Below are positions 16,201-22,036 of a DNA stretch of 22,036 nucleotides, piece after piece. The notes below the pieces were generated by a model. That model was given only the letters and a program-made list of their open reading frames with translations. It was not told where the DNA came from and did no database searches. Positions within the stretch are counted from its first letter, which is position 1. Each line of letters begins with the position of its first letter. Made by a program: the position numbers and the translations under genes. Source of the DNA: Veillonella sp. (GTDB lineage: Bacteria > Bacillota > Negativicutes > Veillonellales > Veillonellaceae); contig JAIITD010000016.1 of NCBI GenBank assembly GCA_022737715.1, forward strand, positions 1-22,036, given 5' to 3'.

Positions 16201-17036
16201 TATTGTACCCCCATGATTTCATTTACGAATGCCACACCTTGTTCTTCACTAGGTGCCTTACCATGCCAACCAGCTTGACCTTCCATTTCTGCAACACCTT
16301 TACCTTTTACAGTATGCATTACGATACATGTAGGGCCATCTGTGAAAGCTTTCGCCTCTTCAATGGCTTGATGTAATTCGTCAATATCGTGACCATTTAC
16401 TTCAATAACATTCCATTTGAAAGCTTTAAATTTATCTGGAATTGGCAATGGGGACATAACTTTTTCAATATCACCATCAATTTGTAGGCCATTATAATCT
16501 ACAAAGGCAGTCAAATTATTTAATTTATAGTGGCCTGCAAACATAGCAGCTTCCCATACTTGACCTTCTTCAAGTTCTCCATCACCGAGAATAGAATATA
16601 CACGATAATCAGCATTATCGATTTTACCTGCTAAAGCCATACCACAAGCTGCAGAAATCCCTTGGCCCAAAGAACCTGTAGACATATCTACACCAGGTGT
16701 ATGCTTCATGTCAGGATGACCTTGAAGGAAATGATTAATTTTACGCAAATTGATTAATTCGGATTTAGGAAAATATCCCTTTTCGGCAAGTGTCGCATAC
16801 AATGCTGGCGCTGCATGACCTTTTGATAACACAAAACGGTCACGATCTTGCTTTTTAGGATTACTTGGATCTATATTCATTTCTACAAAATATAACAGAG
16901 ACATTACATCAGCAGTGGATAAAGAGCCACCTGGATGTCCAGATTTAGCTGCCGTAACAGACTGTACGATGCTTACGCGAATCGCTTTTGCTTTCTCTTG
17001 TACTAATTGTTTTTGATCTTGACTCAATGTAGCCAT
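16200..17036 (-). CDS. Transketolase, N-terminal subunit (thiamine diphosphate-binding)
   Basis: A 278-aa protein equal to the first half of transketolase. It carries SGHPGGSLSTAD (about residues 32-43), SKGHAAPALYA, GSLGQGISAACGMA and the thiamine diphosphate/Mg motif starting GDGELEEGQVWEAA at 151 and ending near N182 (FVDYNG). Split transketolases are common in Firmicutes and Archaea, so this is not a broken gene. The ribosome-binding site GAGG lies about 5 nt before ATG. It follows csaB after 36 nt, and the short TGGA/TCCA inverted repeat in that gap is too weak to call a terminator. Confidence 0.95.
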   Translation of the reverse strand: MATLSQDQKQLVQEKAKAIRVSIVQSVTAAKSGHPGGSLSTADVMSLLYFVEMNIDPSNPKKQDRDRFVLSKGHAAPALYATLAEKGYFPKSELINLRKINHFLQGHPDMKHTPGVDMSTGSLGQGISAACGMALAGKIDNADYRVYSILGDGELEEGQVWEAAMFAGHYKLNNLTAFVDYNGLQIDGDIEKVMSPLPIPDKFKAFKWNVIEVNGHDIDELHQAIEEAKAFTDGPTCIVMHTVKGKGVAEMEGQAGWHGKAPSEEQGVAFVNEIMGVQ

Positions 17037-17072
17037 AAAGACCTCACTTTCTGGATAATCTCCAATTTATAT

Positions 17073-18167
17073 TTAATACTCTTCTAAAAGTGAAATAGCA
17101 AATTCCGCATTGCGTTTCGATACCTTACGCAATGTTTGAATGCGATTGAATGAATGTTGATAAGATTCTGTAGATTGTAAAAGTTCTACACATCGATCAT
17201 ATAGAACATTAGAATCTAATTCTGTCATAGTACCAATTGGTTCTTGTTCAATCATATGTAAAAAACTTGTAATTTTAGGGTCATAGGAAATACCAATAAC
17301 TGGTTTTCCCATTAAGGAACTAAATACAAGTGCATGTAGGCGTATGCCAATCATTAAATCTACATTGCCAGATAAGGATAGTTGTTCTTCTGTGGTAAAA
17401 GGTCCTTCTAATACGATTGGTTTTACCTTCATTAATGAAGCTATAATCTTTGCTTCTTTCGTATCATCAGGATGAGACATAGGTATGAATACTATTTCAG
17501 CATCTTGCTCTAAACTTAACCGGCTCAATACATCTGCTAAACTCTGTCTATACGCTGTATCATCCTTCCAACTACGCACAGCAATGCCGATGCGTTTCCT
17601 ACCACTTTCAATAGGAGCACAATTATATTTGGTTAAAATATTAGCACCGATACTAGGATTGGCCTTATGCATAGCTAATACAGCATCCGCCGTAACCTCA
17701 ACATCGTAAATTCCTAGAGCATTCAACTCATCTTTCGAAATGGAATCACGAACTGTAATTCCATCTACATATTTCAACATAAATTTAACAGCTCGTTTTG
17801 TAGATTTACGATATAAAGGACCAATACCTTGAGAGTACAGCATAACAGGTTTTCCGAGTAATTTTGCAAGCCCCATAATACTTAGATAATAATAGGTATT
17901 CCGAATACTTGTAGCATCCTGTAATAAACTACCTCCACCGCTAATCACTAAATCAGCATTACGTATGGCATTCAAAATACCAAAGGCAGCAAATGTTCCA
18001 ACAGCCTTAATATTATGTTTTCTACTAGTCTCTTGAGGATTGCCGGAGATAACCGTAATATGTGCATCGTCTTCTACATCACGAATAGCGTCGATAATGG
18101 CGCAAAGCATAGCTTCATCACCAGCATTACCAAAGCCATAGTAACCGGAAATAACGATATTACTCAT
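17073..18167 (-). CDS. csaB: Polysaccharide pyruvyl transferase CsaB
   Basis: A 364-aa member of the polysaccharide pyruvyl transferase family, CsaB type. It begins NIVISGYYGFGNAGDEAML, the typical N-terminus, and has SGGGSLLQDATSIRNTYYYLS, YSQGIGPLYRKSTKR, VRDSISKDEL and the C-terminal IGIRLHALVFSSLMGKPVIGISYDPKI. CsaB adds pyruvate ketals to cell-wall polymers, which SLH-domain proteins then bind. I start at ATG 18167, where GGGAGGA lies about 5 nt upstream; an upstream in-frame start at 18236 adds 23 unrelated residues. It overlaps the DUF5693 gene by 8 nt. That pairing recurs in Firmicutes. Confidence 0.93.
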   Translation of the reverse strand: MSNIVISGYYGFGNAGDEAMLCAIIDAIRDVEDDAHITVISGNPQETSRKHNIKAVGTFAAFGILNAIRNADLVISGGGSLLQDATSIRNTYYYLSIMGLAKLLGKPVMLYSQGIGPLYRKSTKRAVKFMLKYVDGITVRDSISKDELNALGIYDVEVTADAVLAMHKANPSIGANILTKYNCAPIESGRKRIGIAVRSWKDDTAYRQSLADVLSRLSLEQDAEIVFIPMSHPDDTKEAKIIASLMKVKPIVLEGPFTTEEQLSLSGNVDLMIGIRLHALVFSSLMGKPVIGISYDPKITSFLHMIEQEPIGTMTELDSNVLYDRCVELLQSTESYQHSFNRIQTLRKVSKRNAEFAISLLEEY

Positions 18168-20196
18168 GACTGTCCTCCCGATGCATAGCCCATTGCGAGA
18201 TGTAAATAAGGAAACGAACTGCAAGAATAAGAACAATACCTATAGCACAACCAAGCAACAAACCATCATACCCACGCATAATAGACATGAAGACAGGTGT
18301 TCTAATATGACAGAAAGTTTCTACCATAGATGCTACGCCGATAACGCCAGCTATAGTTAATACAAAGTGAATAACCATAGGCCATTTACGTAGGAATGCA
18401 AATGTTGCGAGCATCAACAATGGATGACCAATTATGAATTCTTTTTCCCGTGGTCTAGCATATAAAGTATTTTCTAAAAATCTACGCAATACAAGCTCAA
18501 AGGTCGGAACAGGTACACCTGCTGTATGTCCACTACGACCAACGAATACCCAACCTGCTGCACCGATAGCAGCCATAACAAAGAATACGTACATTTTTAC
18601 ATCTGTAGTTAAAAATTCTTTGATAAAGGATTTTGCTTCTGTTGGAGAATTAATCATACGACCTTTCCACAATGGAAAGCGTTGTAAATAAGCAATCATA
18701 ACTAGGATGATTGGCAATACGAATGTAAGTTTTACACCTCTAAAGATTTCAAATTCCATAAAGAATTTTGTATTTCCCAGCAATGCAGCAATGTACATAC
18801 CACCAATAGCGGCAAATAATGTTGCTATTATTAAATACAGTACAGCTAATAAGGTAGATTTCCATGCCCCTACAGGACGAGTACCATCAGATCTACGCCA
18901 TTCTTCCATAAGGATTACCATTGCCCCAACAGGTGCCATAATAGCAGCAGATAAAGCCCAAATTTGAACTAGTAAAGTACCACTAGTTACGATAAAAGCA
19001 ACAATAGATAGAAGTGCTAACGCAAAGAATACAACCAATTGTTTATGTTGTGACATGGCTATAAACATTTGCCCTACATATACAAATAATGCAATACTAC
19101 CAATCATTGTTAAAACGACTAATAATGGATTAGGCGTATAAACAGGATAAATGTCAGCAGGACCAAATTCATAACCCTTAGCACTTAATTTATCAGTTGC
19201 ACTATGTACATAATTTATAGTCGTTTGTAACACAGTTTCATTATTTTGCCCCTCTTCATACATAGGGAATAAATTGAAACGAATATTACGTTCAATGTCA
19301 CTAATATAGAAACGTTGAGCCGCTTCCTCTGGTGTAATTTTCTTGAGTTCATCCTTAGAGATTGTATACACACGACCTACACTATAATTTTTCTTGGCCG
19401 CCATGTCTAAGAAGCCTAACTGAGGTTCATATTGTAATTGATTTACAGCTTCTATCCCTACTAATGGAATATGAAGGTTATTCATAGCGTCTAAGGTTTC
19501 ATCGATATGATCAGGTGCACCTAATGCCTCTTTACCTGCAAATATTATGCCTGTCACATGTGGAACCCCATCCAGACGATTAAATACATATTTAATATCA
19601 TCGGATGTAACATTACGATAATTAGTAGGTCGAACGATTACATTGAAGCCACGATTAGCTACTTCCATAGCTTGAATACGAGAAATACCAAGATTCATCT
19701 TAGCGTAACTATCAGCCGTTGCCCCTTGTAATTCTAAGACTGGTCCAATACTCGTGTTAAGTTCTTTAACCTTTTCTTTACTAATACGATGATATAAATC
19801 TTCACGTATTTCTTTATAATAGCCTTCTTTACCAGGAATAAGTGCAACATAAGTAGCTCCTGGTTTAATAGAACCGCCATTGATACGTACATCCGACATG
19901 TCTTGGGATGAAAGTAATCTAATCTCACCGGCATCATTTGCCTTTTCTAATGTTCTATCGTAGATAGCAAAAGCTGTAACTCCTGCCTCTTTTAGTGCAT
20001 CAAAGGCATCTTTTTGACTACGCTTTTCAAAAGCATTAGCTCGAAGTACGGCATCATAATCTAATATATTTTCAATATGATTTTGTGCCTTTTCAATTGT
20101 GTTGCGCTCCATTACCAGATAGAGTGCCGAAATAAGTCCTACTATGATACATAGTATAAGAACTAGAGAATGCTTAGTTTTCTTAGCGGTATGCAC
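18160..20196 (-). CDS. DUF5693 family polytopic membrane protein
   Basis: A 678-aa protein of unknown function. It has one N-terminal membrane anchor (about residues 10-29), an extracytoplasmic domain of about 320 residues, then a block of some eight hydrophobic segments from about residue 355 to the end. The soluble part has patterns typical of DUF5693 (GVTAFAIYDRTLEKANDAGEI near 72-92, FNVIVRP, HVTGIIFAGKEALG near 213-226, IPLVGIEAVNQL). The start is GTG at 20196, supported by AAGGA about 6 nt upstream. Its 3' end overlaps csaB, so a role together with pyruvylated wall polymer, such as transport or assembly, is a reasonable inference only. Confidence 0.82.
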   Translation of the reverse strand: MHTAKKTKHSLVLILCIIVGLISALYLVMERNTIEKAQNHIENILDYDAVLRANAFEKRSQKDAFDALKEAGVTAFAIYDRTLEKANDAGEIRLLSSQDMSDVRINGGSIKPGATYVALIPGKEGYYKEIREDLYHRISKEKVKELNTSIGPVLELQGATADSYAKMNLGISRIQAMEVANRGFNVIVRPTNYRNVTSDDIKYVFNRLDGVPHVTGIIFAGKEALGAPDHIDETLDAMNNLHIPLVGIEAVNQLQYEPQLGFLDMAAKKNYSVGRVYTISKDELKKITPEEAAQRFYISDIERNIRFNLFPMYEEGQNNETVLQTTINYVHSATDKLSAKGYEFGPADIYPVYTPNPLLVVLTMIGSIALFVYVGQMFIAMSQHKQLVVFFALALLSIVAFIVTSGTLLVQIWALSAAIMAPVGAMVILMEEWRRSDGTRPVGAWKSTLLAVLYLIIATLFAAIGGMYIAALLGNTKFFMEFEIFRGVKLTFVLPIILVMIAYLQRFPLWKGRMINSPTEAKSFIKEFLTTDVKMYVFFVMAAIGAAGWVFVGRSGHTAGVPVPTFELVLRRFLENTLYARPREKEFIIGHPLLMLATFAFLRKWPMVIHFVLTIAGVIGVASMVETFCHIRTPVFMSIMRGYDGLLLGCAIGIVLILAVRFLIYISQWAMHREDSHE

Positions 20197-20208
20197 GATA
20201 ATTCCTTT

Positions 20209-20901
20209 CTAATTGATTACAGGTTTAATCTTGATATGAATTTCACCTTTTTCAACGGTAACAGATTCTGCCTTTACTGGAACTGGGAAATTATTAAAAT
20301 CATAAATTGAAATAGGTTGCAATTGCTGTGAAGTAATACCTGCAATTGTCAATCCACTAACTGTAAATCGACTTGGTGCAAAGGATAAAACATTATCCTT
20401 TAATTGCAAAGAACCTTCTAAACTTGCTTGACCTTTTAAGGACCCCATAATATTCACTGTACCTGTTAACGTTATGTGATCATTATTAATGCGTACATTA
20501 GCATCTTGTAACCCTTCTGTGTTTTGGAGTAAAAAATTCTTTAAATCATCTTCCAAAACAATACCTTCCACATAGGATGGCCCTAGACTAAGTACATCGA
20601 CCTCATGGGATGCAATGAGTGAAATCGGATTAATAACGATATTATTTGCCTCATAGTGAAAGCTAGAAAAATTCAACTTGCCAAGTTTAACATTTTCCAA
20701 TGTCCCAGCTACTCTATCTGCTTGTCCATAAACAAGTTTAAAGGCTGGTGTTGATTCAATAACAACGGTTTGACTTGAAGGTTGAAGTGATGTATCAATT
20801 TCACTTTCTACAAGAGATTCCATATATTTTGGTACTACGAATTGAGCGCCTACTAAACATATAATAATAAGAAAGACTATGAATAATAAAAACTTTTTCA
20901 T
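20209..20901 (-). CDS. LmeA-like (DUF2993) lipid-binding envelope protein
   Basis: A 230-aa protein with an N-terminal membrane segment or uncleaved signal (residues 4-23) followed by an all-extracytoplasmic beta-rich domain. The pattern of VPKYMESLVESEIDTSLQ, a glycine-poor core with repeated LxLxxNxISF-type strands (GSLQLKDNVLSFAPSRFTVSG) and the ending FPVPVKAESVTVEKGEIHI resembles DUF2993 (LmeA) proteins, which bind phospholipid-like molecules. Assignment is by sequence pattern and is not certain. The ribosome-binding site AGGAG lies 5 nt before ATG. It lies 8 nt after prfB and 12 nt before DUF5693, so it is likely co-expressed with the envelope genes. Confidence 0.72.
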   Translation of the reverse strand: MKKFLLFIVFLIIICLVGAQFVVPKYMESLVESEIDTSLQPSSQTVVIESTPAFKLVYGQADRVAGTLENVKLGKLNFSSFHYEANNIVINPISLIASHEVDVLSLGPSYVEGIVLEDDLKNFLLQNTEGLQDANVRINNDHITLTGTVNIMGSLKGQASLEGSLQLKDNVLSFAPSRFTVSGLTIAGITSQQLQPISIYDFNNFPVPVKAESVTVEKGEIHIKIKPVIN

Positions 20902-20909
20902 AATGGCTC

Positions 20910-22017
20910 CTACACAGTTAAATTAGCTTCTTTCTTTAAATAGCCCTCAATGAATTGGTCGATATTACCATCCATAACAGCTTGTACATTGCCAGTTTCA
21001 ACCGATGTACGATGATCCTTAACCATATTATACGGATGGAATACATAGGATCTAATTTGGCTTCCCCATTCAATAGCTTGGTATGTACCACCTATTTCTT
21101 CTTTTAATTCAGCCTGCTTTTCAAGTTCTAATTCAAATAATTTTGCACGTAATAAACGAAGAGCTTGCTCTCTATTTTGCATTTGAGAACGCTGAGATTG
21201 ACACTGAACGACAATACCTGTTGGTTTATGTGTCATACGAACAGCGGAATCCGTTTTATTAATATGCTGTCCACCGGCACCACTTGCACGATATGTGTCA
21301 ACTTGGACGTCTTTCATATCAATATTGATTTCTACGGTATCGTCAATTTCTGGCATTACATCAACAGCGGCAAATGAAGTATGACGACGTGCAGCAGCAT
21401 CAAATGGTGAAATGCGGACAAGACGGTGAACACCTTTTTCAGATTTTAAATAACCAAACGCATTTTCGCCTTTAATAAGGAATGTTGCACTTTTGATTCC
21501 TGCTTCATCACCAGGTTGTTCATCCATGAGTTCCACGGAAAATCCAGTTTTTTCTGCCCAACGTAAATACATGCGAATCAACATAGAACACCAATCTTGT
21601 GCTTCTGTACCACCGGCACCAGCATGGAATGTAAGAATAGCATTATTCTGATCATATTCTCCGCCGAGTAATAGTAATACTTCTTGTTTTTCAACAGCCT
21701 CTTGAATGCCATTTACAAATTGCTTGATTTCCCCCTCCATAGAGGTATCTTCTTCTTCGATTGCCATATCTAACATGACACTTGCATCTTCGATATCAGA
21801 CACCAATTGTTTATAGCCCTCTACAGAATTTTTTAATTGTGTTGCTTCTTGAGAAATCTCGCGAGCCTTATCTGGATTATCCCAAAATGTAGGATCACTC
21901 ATCTGTACATCAAGTGTGAATATTCTCTCTTCTTTCTGAGCTATGTTAAAGTGAATCCCTCATTCCATAAATTCGCTCTTCTAAACCAGAGATAATTGGT
22001 TTTAAATCTTCTAACAA
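20910..22017 (-). CDS. prfB: Peptide chain release factor 2 (RF2), with programmed +1 frameshift
   Basis: RF2 releases peptides at UGA and UAA. The main frame holds the specificity tripeptide SPF (about residues 203-205) and the catalytic GGQ (248-250, GAGGQHINKTDSA). The gene needs a +1 frameshift. A 23-codon zero frame starts at TTG 22017 (MLEDLKPIISGLEERIYG...) and stops at TAA 21948-21946. Skipping base 21948 joins it to the long frame, adding 15 residues (NIAQKEERIFTLDVQ) before Met at 21902. The joined product is 368 aa, the normal RF2 length, and aligns with Bacillus RF2 across the join. AGGTGG lies about 10 nt before the TTG. The frame stays open to the window edge, so a start further upstream cannot be excluded. 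Calling only the ATG at 21902 would lose 38 residues. Confidence 0.93.
21945..21960 (-). promoter_or_regulatory. prfB programmed +1 frameshift site with UAA stop
   Basis: Read on the minus strand the element is AGG GAT TCA CTT TAA C. It has the classical parts in the classical places: a Shine-Dalgarno-like AGGG starting three codons before the stop-adjacent CTT, the slippery CTT followed by T, and C after the stop. E. coli has AGG GGG TAT CTT TGA C. The stop is TAA here where TGA is usual. The stimulatory AGGGA is weaker than the E. coli AGGGGG. Confidence 0.88.
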
Positions 22018-22036
22018 TTTATGTTCACCACCTTTA

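Noticed and set aside
15268..17036. Transketolase broken by a nonsense mutation
   Set aside because: The split falls at the domain boundary, with a proper start codon, a ribosome-binding site and a TAATG overlap. Two-gene transketolases are a normal form in Firmicutes.
17037..17072. Short inverted repeat TGGA...TCCA in the csaB-transketolase gap
   Set aside because: The stem is only 4 bp and no T-run follows, so it is neither a terminator nor a recognisable regulatory RNA.
21902..21948. Interpreting the prfB frame break as a sequencing error or pseudogene
   Set aside because: The break sits exactly at the known RF2 recoding position, with slippery CTT T, the AGG stimulator at the correct distance and C after the stop. 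The protein aligns on both sides with full RF2 length.
1..22036. CRISPR arrays, insertion sequences, prophage or transfer islands
   Set aside because: I saw no regularly spaced repeats, transposase or integrase motifs or att-like duplications flanking the tRNA within the window. Composition and strand are uniform.

Overview
The window reads as a chromosomal segment of a diderm Firmicute of the class Negativicutes, most likely a Veillonella. I infer this from the AT-rich composition, from Firmicute-type housekeeping gene order (obg-yhbY-...-nadD-yqeK-LCP-rsfS, ftsE-ftsX-M23-S41), and from envelope genes (DUF5693 with csaB, an LmeA/DUF2993 protein) that fit a cell with an outer membrane. The genus is inferred from gene content and composition, not from a database match. 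I see no mobile element, CRISPR array, rRNA gene or prophage gene.

Everything lies on the minus strand, so transcription runs from high to low coordinates. The order is: prfB (release factor 2, with a programmed +1 frameshift), an LmeA-like lipid-binding protein, a DUF5693 membrane protein, csaB, the two halves of a split transketolase, ftsE, ftsX, a coiled-coil M23 murein hydrolase/activator, an S41 C-terminal processing protease, obg, yhbY, proB, proA, a previously unlisted 48-residue membrane protein, nadD, yqeK, an LCP-family protein, rsfS, a CvfB-like S1 protein, trkA, trkH, a small metallo-beta-lactamase-fold hydrolase and a tRNA-Asp cut by the window edge. Gaps are usually 1-36 nt, at most 46 nt between protein genes, and many stops and starts overlap. 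There is no stretch over 300 bases without a gene.

Functionally the genes fall into blocks. Translation and ribosome biogenesis: prfB, obg, yhbY, rsfS, the S1 protein and tRNA-Asp. Cell envelope and division: the LmeA-like protein, DUF5693, csaB, ftsEX-M23-S41 and the LCP protein. Metabolism: transketolase, proline synthesis (proBA), NAD synthesis (nadD) and dinucleotide polyphosphate turnover (yqeK). Potassium uptake: trkAH.

The two observations most worth checking are the prfB frameshift site, whose zero-frame stop is UAA instead of the usual UGA, and the 48-aa membrane-protein ORF that exactly bridges proA and nadD. Also notable are an LCP protein lacking signature arginines, an FtsEX partner of the M23 family with its metal-binding residues intact, and the csaB/DUF5693/LmeA envelope group.
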